Assembly: GCF_017368475.1 (NCBI RefSeq)
Contig: NZ_JAFNJE010000007.1
Location: forward strand, 62,001 to 126,000
DNA length: 64,000 bases
Reading direction: 5' to 3'
Source of the DNA: Alteromonas sp. 5E99-2
GTDB taxonomy: Bacteria > Pseudomonadota > Gammaproteobacteria > Enterobacterales > Alteromonadaceae
The notes under the pieces were generated by a model. It was not told the origin of the DNA and made no database searches. It saw only the letters and a program-made list of their open reading frames with translations. The translations under genes were made by a program, and so were the position numbers. Below, in pieces: positions 21,001-31,105 of this stretch. Each line of letters begins with the position of its first letter. The first letter of the stretch is position 1.

Positions 21001-21878
21001 TGAATTGTTCCGCCGTTAATTTCAGTTAACAAAATTTCCTCGTTTCCACTCCAACTTAGTGTAGAGTGACCCAAATCGATATGCAGCTGATCGAGCACGT
21101 TGTCATCGATACTAAGCCAAGCGGATAAATTGGCCCTACTTTCTTGTAGCGGATAGTGAGCTGTGACCCATTCATTAAACCACGGAGAAATATCTAGCTC
21201 TTCTGCTTTTGCATAAAAAGTGCCTGATAAGCTGTTTGTATCGCCAGTTAATTCGACGAGAAAAGACGCAGAGTTATTGGTTAATTCTTTTACCCGAATG
21301 GTACCCTTGCCTCTGTGGGACTCATCATTGTTATACCAAGCTAATTCATCTATTTCATAAAGTTCTTCTTGAGATGGCGTTTTGACAATAACCTCTCCCT
21401 CTGCAATTGTGAAACTTTGCAGCTGGATAAGAAAAAGGTTCTTCAAGGCTTTAACTATGGGATAATCGTTACTTGTCTCTGAAACAAAATTATCTGGTAT
21501 TACTATGAGTTTGGGGGCTTTGATATCAAAACGATCGGAGATAAGTATGCCTTCATTAACACTTTGCCAAAAGTTAATATCTACCCACACTTTTTCTACG
21601 CTAAAGTGAACTGGCGAAGATTCAGATTGTGACATCACAACATCTGAAAGAACAATACTAGGACCTAAGCCTCGCCAAGTTGCATTAATCTCACCTATCA
21701 TCAGATTAACAGCATATTTTTCCGCAACAAACTCTTCTGCCCAATGTTTGTATTGGTCAAAATGAGGTAGGGCAAGCCTAAATAAACTTAAAAGCACAGC
21801 AAAAATAACCAACAAAATGGCTACGCAATGCCATACTTTTTTTAAAGTGTAAGACGCTACACCTGAAACATTTGTCAC
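18012..21878 (-). CDS. yhdP: AsmA-like inner-membrane protein YhdP
   Basis: 1288 residues, one N-terminal transmembrane helix (about 15-35) and a giant periplasmic part. YhdP belongs to the AsmA/TamB group of bridge-like proteins that move phospholipid from inner to outer membrane. The conserved start of the periplasmic domain (LPHFDQYKHWAEEF and following) and the C-terminal AsmA-type region (GAGEIEIVGYSQLDTETLDYNINFTPNVTGNLP) are present. The GTG start overlaps the rng stop codon (GTGA), indicating translational coupling. Confidence 0.94.
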   Translation of the reverse strand: MTNVSGVASYTLKKVWHCVAILLVIFAVLLSLFRLALPHFDQYKHWAEEFVAEKYAVNLMIGEINATWRGLGPSIVLSDVVMSQSESSPVHFSVEKVWVDINFWQSVNEGILISDRFDIKAPKLIVIPDNFVSETSNDYPIVKALKNLFLIQLQSFTIAEGEVIVKTPSQEELYEIDELAWYNNDESHRGKGTIRVKELTNNSASFLVELTGDTNSLSGTFYAKAEELDISPWFNEWVTAHYPLQESRANLSAWLSIDDNVLDQLHIDLGHSTLSWSGNEEILLTEINGGTIQALPDDKGWNFRVDQLVLSQEGNALVGDFVGRSDARGSAVINIVKPIPLQPVSSVLSLFTGDQFSEQLLNMNMGGELSTLQVKWESQNPSILAEFHDVSWEAVDTIPGVDSLDLNVLWDGGKGRVDAHGENTTLDLRNLNGQIISDANLDANAYVYFDQNALTPSWTINLPKLNLASNTVSFDAEAEYQLASSFMQVALSVDPLSVNQVPDLLPGAIMNKNAVDFLSEALSGRGDIEAADLIWSGKPQHFPFNENQGIFQACVAVRNTDFAFSPKWPMLTELDMTLLFENNGLFMQSPKGYLDNVKLQNANAVVSSLTRSKRIVISAEGHSTGKNVASLLQKTTLTKLSSILNEKVLIDGELNASLNLEVPFEKGGLVTAHGAIQLQDSTVSVPNIKVDFEKSNGVLSFNNSDISAVEMSGLLYNQPVLMSLTGMQATKDYLLDIDISGSWNIDKTFDYFNLPLTEQLDGEFQWNGKVNSVLTDTGVTFEGKIITDLAGVSSELPGPLYKSADDTQMLIVDVTGETAESQLTLSLGDDIEFKGTLNHTPLTFTSSLLTIGNSHNFIPTEDHAVLASLPFVQFEPWAKLQQNVNEHYASAPKRDVSLLTIPQRIYLDATTLTVAGLNFDNARVNAQQENNNWRVGLTSKQAIGNALVPDKWLDEGVDIFAEKLHVTLKNDVENDTSEKKPLDISFPISFNCDDCRVNALDIGKIDLALSPSENGVNIDRLLVNRNNISLNVTGGWNTGDNSVTSLNGHLKSDDFGQWLDSLGLTSGIKDSEADATFDINWSGSPTEFDLANLSGSLDWELSDGYLSQVSDKGARIFTLFSLNSLVRKLSLDFRDVFAQGFFYDGIKGTMNIENGRASTHDTIVDGGAGEIEIVGYSQLDTETLDYNINFTPNVTGNLPFLVYFLASPPTALAALALDQVLTSAKVISNINYQLTGTFSEPVVQEVDRDSKDIQLPAQQNSPIDDVPLPATEVPLSELGGVKENVVQS

Positions 21879-23341
21879 ATCATTACCACGTCGTATTTAT
21901 CTTGGTTGTAAAGTGGTTCGGTTTGCACTTTGATTTGTCGACCAACAAACACTTCTAATTCAGCCAGCATATGTGACTCTTCTCCCAGTAACGCCTCCGC
22001 TACAGCAGGAGAAGCATATACAACAAATTGATCTGCATCATAGGCGCGGTTAACCCGTACAATTTCTCTCATCACTTCAAAACAAATTGTTTCTATGGTT
22101 TTGATCGAGCCACGCCCCTTACAAACCGGACATTCTCCACATAAAACATGCTCTATACTTTCTCTTGTGCGCTTTCTTGTCATTTCAATCAAGCCTAACG
22201 CGGTGAAACCATGAATGTTTATTTTTGCACGGTCTTTACCTGTAGCAACTTCTAAAGAGTGTAAGACACGTCTTTGGTGGTCTGGTTCCGTCATATCAAT
22301 AAAGTCTATCAGTATCATACCACCTAGGTTCCTTAACCTAAGCTGACGAGCAATAGCTAGCGTTGCTTCAATATTGGTATTAAATATGGTCTCTTCTAAG
22401 TTTCTATGCCCAACAAAAGCTCCAGTGTTGATATCAATGGTGGTCATCGCTTCGGTTTGATCAATAATTAAATAACCACCAGACTTCAGATCTACACGCC
22501 TTTCTAACGCCCGCTGTGCCTCATTTTCAACATCATATAAATCAAAAATTGGCCGGTCGCCTTTGTAATACTCCAATTTTGCATTCAGCTCAGGAACGTA
22601 CTCTTGAGTAAAGTTAAGTAACTCTTGGTATGCTAAGTTTGCATCTATACGAATGCGATCTAACTCTGTACCGACAAAGTCTCTCAATACCCTACGTGCT
22701 AGGGGTAAATCTTCGTAAAGTAATTTCGTCTTGGTTTTTTTCAGACGAGATTGAATTTTACTCCATAAGCGCTTTAAAAAAGCAGCGTCTGACATTAATT
22801 CTTTTTCATTAACACCTTCTGCGGCAGTGCGCAGAATAAAACCACCTTGTTCGTCACAATAGCCTTGAACTAATGACTTTAACCGCTCTCGTTCGCTTTC
22901 TTCTTCTATTCTTTGAGACACACCAACATGAGTAACACTAGGCATAAACACTAAATAGCGGGAAGGAATAGTAATATCTGTGGTTAAACGCGCTCCTTTT
23001 GTGCCAATAGGGTCTTTTACCACTTGTACTACGATATCTTGACCATCTCTCACTAGGAATCGAATATCGTTCTTTTCTATTTGACTTTTTGTGACTTCAT
23101 CAACAATTTCATTATGTATAACAATGTCTGAGGCGTGTAGAAATGCAGCCTTTTCTAAACCAATATCAATAAAAGCCGCCTGCATACCCGGTAAAACACG
23201 ACTGACTTTGCCTCGGTAAATATTCCCCACGAGTCCACGTTTGGTGTGCCGCTCTACATGTATTTCTTGTAAAATTCCGTTTTCTATTAAGGCGACTCGA
23301 GATTCCGAAGGCGTAACATTAATTAGTAACTCTGCACTCAT
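21875..23341 (-). CDS. rng: Ribonuclease G
   Basis: Endoribonuclease that matures the 5' end of 16S rRNA and degrades some mRNAs. 488 residues from the ATG at 23341, matching E. coli RNase G start to end. Visible parts: S1 domain (GNIYRGKVSRVLPGMQAAFIDIG), catalytic DNase I-like domain with the metal-binding aspartates in TTIDINTGAF and ILIDFIDM, and the Zn-link (CGECPVCKGRG). The ATG overlaps the maf stop (ATGA). Followed by yhdP with another overlap. Confidence 0.97.
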   Translation of the reverse strand: MSAELLINVTPSESRVALIENGILQEIHVERHTKRGLVGNIYRGKVSRVLPGMQAAFIDIGLEKAAFLHASDIVIHNEIVDEVTKSQIEKNDIRFLVRDGQDIVVQVVKDPIGTKGARLTTDITIPSRYLVFMPSVTHVGVSQRIEEESERERLKSLVQGYCDEQGGFILRTAAEGVNEKELMSDAAFLKRLWSKIQSRLKKTKTKLLYEDLPLARRVLRDFVGTELDRIRIDANLAYQELLNFTQEYVPELNAKLEYYKGDRPIFDLYDVENEAQRALERRVDLKSGGYLIIDQTEAMTTIDINTGAFVGHRNLEETIFNTNIEATLAIARQLRLRNLGGMILIDFIDMTEPDHQRRVLHSLEVATGKDRAKINIHGFTALGLIEMTRKRTRESIEHVLCGECPVCKGRGSIKTIETICFEVMREIVRVNRAYDADQFVVYASPAVAEALLGEESHMLAELEVFVGRQIKVQTEPLYNQDKYDVVMM

Positions 23342-23913
23342 ACTTCTACTCCAAACTGTATCAATGCTTGTCTGCATTCAAACAAGGGTAACCCTACTAC
23401 CGCGCTATAGCTTCCGACTATACGAGATACAAACATTGCACCAAGCCCTTGAATGGCATAACTGCCAGCCTTATCTTTCGGTTCTCCAGTTAACCAATAG
23501 GCTCTAGCTTGGTGCTCACTGATTTCACCAAATGTAATTTCGGAGGTCACTATTTCACTGTATTCTTTAGTGTCGTTAAGTAAACAAAAGCCTGTACTAA
23601 CATTGTGGCTTTTGTTACTCATAGACAACAAGGTGTCTATGGCATCACTTTCATTCTTGGGTTTACCAATAGCGACACCTTGATACTCAATAATAGTATC
23701 TGCGGCCAATATAGTTTGATTAGGAAAATCTAGGTAACCCTGCGCAGCAATGGCCTTTTCACGTGCTAAACGAGACACTAGCTCTGTGGGTGTTTCTTTC
23801 AGTAAAGGTGACTCATCAATATTCACAGCACAGACTATATGCTTGATACCAATTTGATTGAGCAGCTCTTTTCTACGAGGCGATGCCGAAGCAAGAATAA
23901 TAGTATCCGTCAT
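23338..23913 (-). CDS. maf: Maf family dTTP/UTP pyrophosphatase
   Basis: Nucleotide house-cleaning pyrophosphatase of the YhdE subgroup. About 191 residues from the ATG at 23913, with the Maf signature ILASASPRRKELLNQIG at the N-terminus, ADTIIEYQG and GKPKNESDA in the middle and the catalytic GSYAIQGLGA near the C-terminus. The start overlaps the mreD stop (ATGA). The longer reading up to 23967 adds residues that do not fit the family. Confidence 0.96.
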   Translation of the reverse strand: MTDTIILASASPRRKELLNQIGIKHIVCAVNIDESPLLKETPTELVSRLAREKAIAAQGYLDFPNQTILAADTIIEYQGVAIGKPKNESDAIDTLLSMSNKSHNVSTGFCLLNDTKEYSEIVTSEITFGEISEHQARAYWLTGEPKDKAGSYAIQGLGAMFVSRIVGSYSAVVGLPLFECRQALIQFGVEV

Positions 23914-24386
23914 TTTAGTTTCAATTGGCGCCGTAAACGCCTCAAGAACCAAAAAGCCCATGGCCAAAACACCATTGATGTTATTGTTGGCATTAAATAG
24001 TCATATCTAAAATAAATGTCAGTAAGTAAGTGCAGTAGCCAAAACTGAAGCAAATGATAAAACGCACTAAGAAGGGCAATCACAATGCTCTGTTGCCACA
24101 CTGAATAGTTTCGTAAACGTTGATAATTAGCAACCAAAATGAACACGCATATGCTCAACACAAGACTATGTATTCCTAAAGGAGTACCTAATAGAATATC
24201 TAAGCCAATACCAGTGATAAATGCGCCCGCGACGTTTAAGCGATGAGGCAAAGCCATGGCCCAATAAGACAAAACGATTAATGCCCAATCAGGGCGGTAT
24301 ATATCAACCAACGCTGGGAGTGGAACGATTTGTAGTACCAAGGCCACTATAATCGAAAAAGGAATAGTAAAAAATCTAGCCATCAT
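23910..24386 (-). CDS. mreD: Rod shape-determining protein MreD
   Basis: 158 residues, five predicted membrane helices, with the MreD landmarks RPDWALIVLSYWAMALPHR and GAFITGIGLDILLGTPLG. Part of the elongasome with MreB, MreC and RodA/PBP2. Overlaps mreC upstream and maf downstream by four bases each. Confidence 0.95.
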   Translation of the reverse strand: MMARFFTIPFSIIVALVLQIVPLPALVDIYRPDWALIVLSYWAMALPHRLNVAGAFITGIGLDILLGTPLGIHSLVLSICVFILVANYQRLRNYSVWQQSIVIALLSAFYHLLQFWLLHLLTDIYFRYDYLMPTITSMVFWPWAFWFLRRLRRQLKLK

Positions 24387-25228
24387 TGTACTTCCTCATT
24401 TTGAAAGGAAGTTTCATGTTCCAAAAGTAATACATATTTTATGCGGTCAAGGGCCGCAAGGGGCATTGCCAATACCGTAGCAAACTCTTGCCTTTCATCT
24501 TTATCCACTTTGGTTACTTTAGCCACAGGATACCCTGCTGGAAAAACGCCTCCTAAACCAGACGATACCAATACATCTCCTACTGCAACATCTGAACTGT
24601 GGGTTACATGCTCAAGAAATAATTCATTAATACCGCCGCTACCGCTAGCAATAAAACGAATATTATTACGCAATGACCGCACTGGAATGCTATGTGTCAC
24701 GTCAGTAAGTAACAACACTCTGCTATTGGTTGTACCCACTTCCATCACTTGCCCTATTACACCAAATTCATCAACTAATGCTTGAGAGCGATAAATACCA
24801 CTAAGTGTTCCTTTATTGATCATAATTTGGCGAGAAAAAGGATTTCGGTCAACAGACATTAATTCAGCAATAATTTTCTTATAGTCCGCTGCAATAGGTG
24901 CATCCAATAAAGCCCGTAAATCTTTATTTTCTTGCTCTAAAACAGCAAATCTCTGTAACTTTTCGCCTGCGATAAACAATTGATCAGTCAACCGCTGATT
25001 TTCGGCAACCAAATCTTGATGGGAGGTGAGTTTCTTTGCACTTAAATTAAGTATCAAACTAGGCAGGTTTGCGATGTACTGAAGTGGACTGAGCGCCGAA
25101 TTTAGATATAGACGAGTAGACTGAAAGCCGTCGAGTTTATGATCAACAAAAATCAATGTACAAGACAGTATTACTGCCATCGTTAGCCGAGTAGCTAACG
25201 ATGGCCCTCGGGAGAAAATGGTATCCAT
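24383..25228 (-). CDS. mreC: Rod shape-determining protein MreC
   Basis: 281 residues. N-terminal membrane anchor (about 16-30), a coiled coil (about 70-110) and the two beta-domains of MreC with VDRNPFSRQIMINKG, GVIGQV and VSSGLGGVFPAGYPV. Bridges cytoplasmic MreB filaments to periplasmic PBP2. Lies 15 bases after mreB and overlaps mreD. Confidence 0.96.
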   Translation of the reverse strand: MDTIFSRGPSLATRLTMAVILSCTLIFVDHKLDGFQSTRLYLNSALSPLQYIANLPSLILNLSAKKLTSHQDLVAENQRLTDQLFIAGEKLQRFAVLEQENKDLRALLDAPIAADYKKIIAELMSVDRNPFSRQIMINKGTLSGIYRSQALVDEFGVIGQVMEVGTTNSRVLLLTDVTHSIPVRSLRNNIRFIASGSGGINELFLEHVTHSSDVAVGDVLVSSGLGGVFPAGYPVAKVTKVDKDERQEFATVLAMPLAALDRIKYVLLLEHETSFQNEEVQ

Positions 25229-25243
25229 TTTTACCCCGTTTTA

Positions 25244-26329
<1,086 letters not shown>

Positions 26330-26354
26330 TTACATGGTAACGCAAATTTATGTG

Positions 26355-29279
26355 CTAGTCCTCACTTGTTACCTCTCTAGTATGAAAAATTCTGTCATTA
26401 CCTCGAAACAAGCCAAATGACACTAGCGCACTAGGCTCGTCATTATCATCAATTACACCATCATCATTCCAATCAAAGTTAAGGTAATCGGGCCATGTGA
26501 CAGTATTTACTAAAGGCACAAGAAACAAGCGTACGCTGCCTCTCTCCCCACTCGATGGCGCTGCAAACACAAGGTCTGAAATACCAGATTGGCCACCACT
26601 TAAGTTTCCTGTACTTGAAATACTGTTATATTGCCCACTAATGTCTGCCTCTACACCCTGAGATTCATCAGCAACTCGCAATTCATTATTCGTTTGTTCA
26701 AAGTCTATCGCGGTACAAGTGTCATCCACATTCAGTAACCAGTTTCCAGACCTAAAGAACTCCGCTTGTAAGTTAACTCGTAACGAACGGGTTTCTGGAC
26801 CAAACGTATTAATTAAATTTAGCCTTCCATAACGTTGTTCAGCATCACCAACATTTTCAATACGAAATTCACTACAACTTCCTGTGTTGTTTTCATCAAT
26901 GTAATCGGGCCTGTAGCACACATCATCCTCATCAATCAGCACACTTGCAGCCAAAACTATTGAAATGTCAGTATCAAAAGGCGCCAAGCTGCTATCTGGC
27001 ACGTCGACTTTTTCGTAAGTCACTTCAACATCCTCAAGCAACACTTCACCTATACCGTCAAATACATCAATATTATCAAGTAAAATTGACGCACTTGATA
27101 CATCGGCAATAACATCAAATTCAAAGACAGAGTTATCTTCCAATGAAAGCCCATTTGTTAACTGAGGTACTTGAGGAGACAGTCGCCATTCTGTATCAGC
27201 ATATAAATTGGTGACCTGCCTATTTGCATTCATTGCAGTTACCAAATATTCAGGTTGTGCACTTGCGTCAAAACGACTGGCTAAACCAATATAAGAAAAT
27301 TCATCACTACAGTTTGGTTCCACGATAGGAGTATTCGACGTAACGTCAAAATACGCTGGTATAAAGCGTCCCAAGGTAACAGAGCTACTAGTGAGCACAT
27401 TGCCTAAGTAAGCACTGTCTCTGACTGTTAATCGATAACTTCCTACTTCATTATTTTCCGCGCTATTCGACGAATAGACACCGTTACTAAACGGGGTGCT
27501 TCCAGGAACCGACACAAAAGACGGTGAAAGAGCACTTCGCAAATCAGAATCACTGTCCAGCGTTAGCTCTGCTTCTAAGCTTTGCGTAATGCTACTGGAA
27601 GATGGGGCTAGGCGTTCATAGGTGTATTGTAGGTCTGAACTACTGTAACTCGGAAGCGGTGAATTTCCCACATCGCCAAGGGCATGAATAGATATAGTAA
27701 AAGGCACACCTGCAATATGAGGTGAACTGGTATTTTCGCTAATCACTAATCCCGCGGGAATACTATCGAACAGACTACTACCGCCAGTGTCGATACTAAA
27801 ATCAGGGTAATCCCCCGATGCTGAAATCGCTAGTCTACCTGCATCGTTATATGTCCCTTCAAGACTAGCCACACCGTTGCTATCAAAATTCAGGGAAACA
27901 ACACCGCTCGATTCCCCTGTAGCGTTATTCACAGGAACATTGGCAAAAGGCACTCTACAAACATTGGTTGAATAAGGAGCACCAGTGGTAACACAATCAT
28001 AACTTAATGTTACATTTTGTTGTCCCGTTAATGCTCCAACACAGACACCTTCATCATCTTCCACGGCTCGAATGCCTAGCCGGTTTAAACTGGACTCTGC
28101 CAAAATATCAGGCAATGAAGTAGACAATCCATTGAACCTATCAACGAACACAAATCCCGCATTGCGAAACGTTAATTCACAATTTGGGTCAGAGCATTGA
28201 GTCGCTTGGGTAGCTGCTGAAATGCCAACTTGCCCAGTTGCTGTTAGTACAAGAGGCAGAGGTAGTGTTGACGACACATCAATCGTTGTTTGCCCAACAA
28301 AACTGATTTCTTGATTGCTTGAATTCGTTTGTGGCACAGAAACAGTCACCTCTTCAGGGAATAAATTACAACTGCTGTCTGCACATGCTGTTATAGTCAC
28401 TTTAGATGATTCACAGGTTAACCCTGTAGAAGGATGGGTGATCATGTAAAACAAGACGCTTGCGGTATCATCACCGCATAGTCCTGTGTTTTCTAATGCA
28501 TTAACTTGGCTTTCATCAAAGGTTATTCTGGCTCTATCTCTCAAGTTTAAAGATGATGCATTCACGGCTCCGTTAATGCTACTGTCATTGCCAAATTCCA
28601 CATTGCCTTCAGAAAAAATCAAACCGTTAAATTCAGTTCTATCACGAAATGTCACATTGCTATACAGGCCTAAAAAAAGTTGTCCTGAGCTCGCTCCACT
28701 CGTATTAAAATCAACATCATTTCCCGTCGTCAAAGCATTAACAAACAAAGAGACGTTTCCACCGTTTTGTACGACAATATTTGTTCTGTCTCGTAATGTC
28801 AGCGAATCAATAAAATAGTTACCTGATGTCAATCTGATTTCTGAATCATTACCTGCTTCAAGTCTACTGATTCGTGTAACGTCACTACCTGAGAACGTAA
28901 TTGTTGCTCTATCTCTTAAAACAATGTTCCCGTAATCACCTGTATTCACAGATTGAGATCGGTCATTATTAATCGTAATATTTGTATTCGAAGAACTCGC
29001 CTCAAAATCAGGCAAACTAAGTCCTTCACTGGCTTGACCGCTGGCAATACATGGACCGCTGACACAAGTATTGGCATTCTGTTGAGACGAGGTAATTGTC
29101 ATTGCGTCGATAATGGTGCCACTGTTTATTAATTGAGCTCCAGAGCCAAACTGGATACTCCCATTACTATCAAATGACGAAGCTGCACTAGGAAACACAC
29201 CTATGCATTGCTGTGCAAAAGCCAAATGAGTCGCACCTAGAATGAAACTGACCAATAGTGCTCTAATTACATTTATCAC
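26355..29279 (-). CDS. mshQ: MSHA biogenesis protein MshQ (DUF6701)
   Basis: 974 residues, secreted: signal peptide of about 22 residues ending near AFAQQ. The last third matches the DUF6701 domain of MshQ, including NWLLNVDDTC and the C-terminal WPDYLNFDWNDDGVIDDND stretch followed by SFGLFRGNDRIFHTRE. The N-terminal 260 residues contain four copies of an (L/F)RDR(A/T) motif at about 121, 162, 211 and 246, each followed by a beta-strand, suggesting a repetitive beta-solenoid. Probably a surface or pilus-tip component. Start is GTG, overlapping the mshP stop (GTGA). Last gene of the MSHA operon. Confidence 0.9.
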   Translation of the reverse strand: MINVIRALLVSFILGATHLAFAQQCIGVFPSAASSFDSNGSIQFGSGAQLINSGTIIDAMTITSSQQNANTCVSGPCIASGQASEGLSLPDFEASSSNTNITINNDRSQSVNTGDYGNIVLRDRATITFSGSDVTRISRLEAGNDSEIRLTSGNYFIDSLTLRDRTNIVVQNGGNVSLFVNALTTGNDVDFNTSGASSGQLFLGLYSNVTFRDRTEFNGLIFSEGNVEFGNDSSINGAVNASSLNLRDRARITFDESQVNALENTGLCGDDTASVLFYMITHPSTGLTCESSKVTITACADSSCNLFPEEVTVSVPQTNSSNQEISFVGQTTIDVSSTLPLPLVLTATGQVGISAATQATQCSDPNCELTFRNAGFVFVDRFNGLSTSLPDILAESSLNRLGIRAVEDDEGVCVGALTGQQNVTLSYDCVTTGAPYSTNVCRVPFANVPVNNATGESSGVVSLNFDSNGVASLEGTYNDAGRLAISASGDYPDFSIDTGGSSLFDSIPAGLVISENTSSPHIAGVPFTISIHALGDVGNSPLPSYSSSDLQYTYERLAPSSSSITQSLEAELTLDSDSDLRSALSPSFVSVPGSTPFSNGVYSSNSAENNEVGSYRLTVRDSAYLGNVLTSSSVTLGRFIPAYFDVTSNTPIVEPNCSDEFSYIGLASRFDASAQPEYLVTAMNANRQVTNLYADTEWRLSPQVPQLTNGLSLEDNSVFEFDVIADVSSASILLDNIDVFDGIGEVLLEDVEVTYEKVDVPDSSLAPFDTDISIVLAASVLIDEDDVCYRPDYIDENNTGSCSEFRIENVGDAEQRYGRLNLINTFGPETRSLRVNLQAEFFRSGNWLLNVDDTCTAIDFEQTNNELRVADESQGVEADISGQYNSISSTGNLSGGQSGISDLVFAAPSSGERGSVRLFLVPLVNTVTWPDYLNFDWNDDGVIDDNDEPSALVSFGLFRGNDRIFHTREVTSED

Positions 29280-29713
29280 AAGCGAACCACCCCATCTCGG
29301 GCCAAGGTTCTACTTGTCCATTCAGTACCAGCTTGACACACGCCTGTGCTTTCAAATTGATAATATATAAGTGTATCAACGCCATTTTCCGTAACAATTT
29401 GCGATGAACACATAGTAGTAATTGCACAATTTTGTAACCCATTTACGCCACTTACATTCAATGTATTACCTGGCGAGGGGATGTTGCACTGTGCATTAAC
29501 AGAATTTAACGGAAATGATGTCGCTGCCAAAATCTCTAGCCCCGTTTGAGCGGCCAAATAAGCTCGTGTGCCATGTACTTCATAAACAAGGCTCTGAGAG
29601 CTTGTTGTTAGCTGATTTGACAAGGCAACCCCTAAAAAGCTGAGTATAATGATAACGAATAGCGCCATCACAGTTAAACTCCCTTTTTGGTGATTTATCT
29701 TATTAAGGCGCAT
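29276..29713 (-). CDS. mshP: MSHA pilus biogenesis protein MshP
   Basis: About 145 residues with a PilX/MshP-type N-terminus: short positive leader (MRLNKINHQKGS) and a hydrophobic helix (LTVMALFVIIILSFLGVALS), then AAQTGLEILAA. Minor-pilin-like. I favour the ATG at 29713, which overlaps the mshO stop by 11 bases; an in-frame TTG at 29746 would add 11 residues. Between mshO and mshQ as in Vibrio and Shewanella. Confidence 0.88.
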   Translation of the reverse strand: MRLNKINHQKGSLTVMALFVIIILSFLGVALSNQLTTSSQSLVYEVHGTRAYLAAQTGLEILAATSFPLNSVNAQCNIPSPGNTLNVSGVNGLQNCAITTMCSSQIVTENGVDTLIYYQFESTGVCQAGTEWTSRTLARDGVVRL

Positions 29714-30575
29714 TGGCAATATGGACCTCTTGTTGAAACGCAACAAACTCGCCGTTCAATAAAAACCGAAAGCGAATTTGTACCACAGCATTTCTTACTC
29801 TTGAAGGGGCAAAATACTGAAAAGGATCATCTTCAGAAAATACACTAGCAGAACCAGAAATAAGCGTATTAGATATATTGTTTGCTAAAACAACGCCGCC
29901 ATTATTAGCCGTCGTTGGCTGACCATTAGCAATTTCACTTTCAAAGCGTACAAGGGCGTTATTTGTGACGCAAAAATTGACAGCATTACGGGCAAAATAC
30001 ACTCGTTCCGCTGGTGAGCCATTTAAAAATCCGTTTTCTAATACTAACTCTAATGTGTTATTGATAAATGCAGTGCAAGATTGCGTTCCAGAAGTACCAC
30101 ACCCCATAATATTTCTTACGTTTAAACGCTCATTAGCTACGGAACCTGAATTAAATGAATAAATGTCATCTGAGCGCAAGGGGTACACAATAGCAACATG
30201 ATTATCTGGCTCAATTTCAAATGCCGAGCCACTTAACATCTGTGGCGCAATTATAGGCATGGATGCCGCATAATCATCTTCTCGAGCAACAGGCAAATCT
30301 AAGTAAACACTTACCCACTCAAAAGGGACGAACTGTAAACAGTGTTCTCCGTTATTTTTTAATACTCGAATACTATTGGGAATAGCGTTAGCCAGCTCTC
30401 TTTGTATGCGTTGCAAAGGAAATCTTGCGCCGTTCAACACTTGCTCTCTATCATTGATGTTCACAACACTGCTAATAGAAGAACTAACAAAGCTAGTTAT
30501 ACCCACTGACGTTATTGCTAAAATAATCAACACGACAACTAATTCAATAAGGGTAACGCCTCGTTGAAAGCGCAT
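29703..30575 (-). CDS. mshO: MSHA minor pilin MshO
   Basis: 290 residues. Type IV prepilin leader MRFQRG followed by the mature start VTLIELVVVLIILAI with the invariant Glu at position +5; processed by the PilD-type peptidase. The rest is a large C-terminal globular domain with a conserved cysteine pair region. The start overlaps the mshD stop by one base (TAATG). Confidence 0.92.
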   Translation of the reverse strand: MRFQRGVTLIELVVVLIILAITSVGITSFVSSSISSVVNINDREQVLNGARFPLQRIQRELANAIPNSIRVLKNNGEHCLQFVPFEWVSVYLDLPVAREDDYAASMPIIAPQMLSGSAFEIEPDNHVAIVYPLRSDDIYSFNSGSVANERLNVRNIMGCGTSGTQSCTAFINNTLELVLENGFLNGSPAERVYFARNAVNFCVTNNALVRFESEIANGQPTTANNGGVVLANNISNTLISGSASVFSEDDPFQYFAPSRVRNAVVQIRFRFLLNGEFVAFQQEVHIANAP

Positions 30576-31105
30576 TAATAATTCATCCTAAAAAACGTAA
30601 AATCAAGCACGTCATTTCCCGGTGTTGTCACAAAAATAGTAACTCGCTTGGCTATGCTACCTAAGCTATTGTCATACTCCACCACAACGTCCACAGAAAA
30701 ACCTTGATACAGATTTGCGCTTCCTGCCGTAATAGATTGACCTAGCGCACTTTCTATATTGCCACCAGAATTGGCAAACAAATTGTTGTAATCGTCTACA
30801 TCGTCATAGTTTTCACGGGATTCTTCTGGCCCTAAATCAGCAGCGTCAGTACAGGTTGTTCCATTTTCTCCACAGCGAACTAAACTGCCATCTAGCATTG
30901 AATTTTCATCAAATGCTCGACCTAAAATTTCATCGCTGAGGGATTTAGCTAATGCCGCAGCCCGAGTTTGCAGTACGGGCGAAATGCTCTGTTGGGTTTG
31001 ATTTACCACAAAGGTAATAACAATACTTAATGCGATGCCGAAAAGAAGGATACCAATAATCAATTCAATAAGGGTAAACCCCTTTTTATGATGATTAACA
31101 AGCAC
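30575..31105 (-). CDS. mshD: MSHA minor pilin MshD
   Basis: 176 residues. Class IVa prepilin start: HHKKG then FTLIELIIGILLFGIALS. Resembles GspI/PilV-type minor pilins with the QTRAAALAKSLSDEILGRAF helix and a short CxxxGTTC-like disulfide region. GTG start at 31105, overlapping mshC by 11 bases. Confidence 0.92.
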   Translation of the reverse strand: MLVNHHKKGFTLIELIIGILLFGIALSIVITFVVNQTQQSISPVLQTRAAALAKSLSDEILGRAFDENSMLDGSLVRCGENGTTCTDAADLGPEESRENYDDVDDYNNLFANSGGNIESALGQSITAGSANLYQGFSVDVVVEYDNSLGSIAKRVTIFVTTPGNDVLDFTFFRMNY

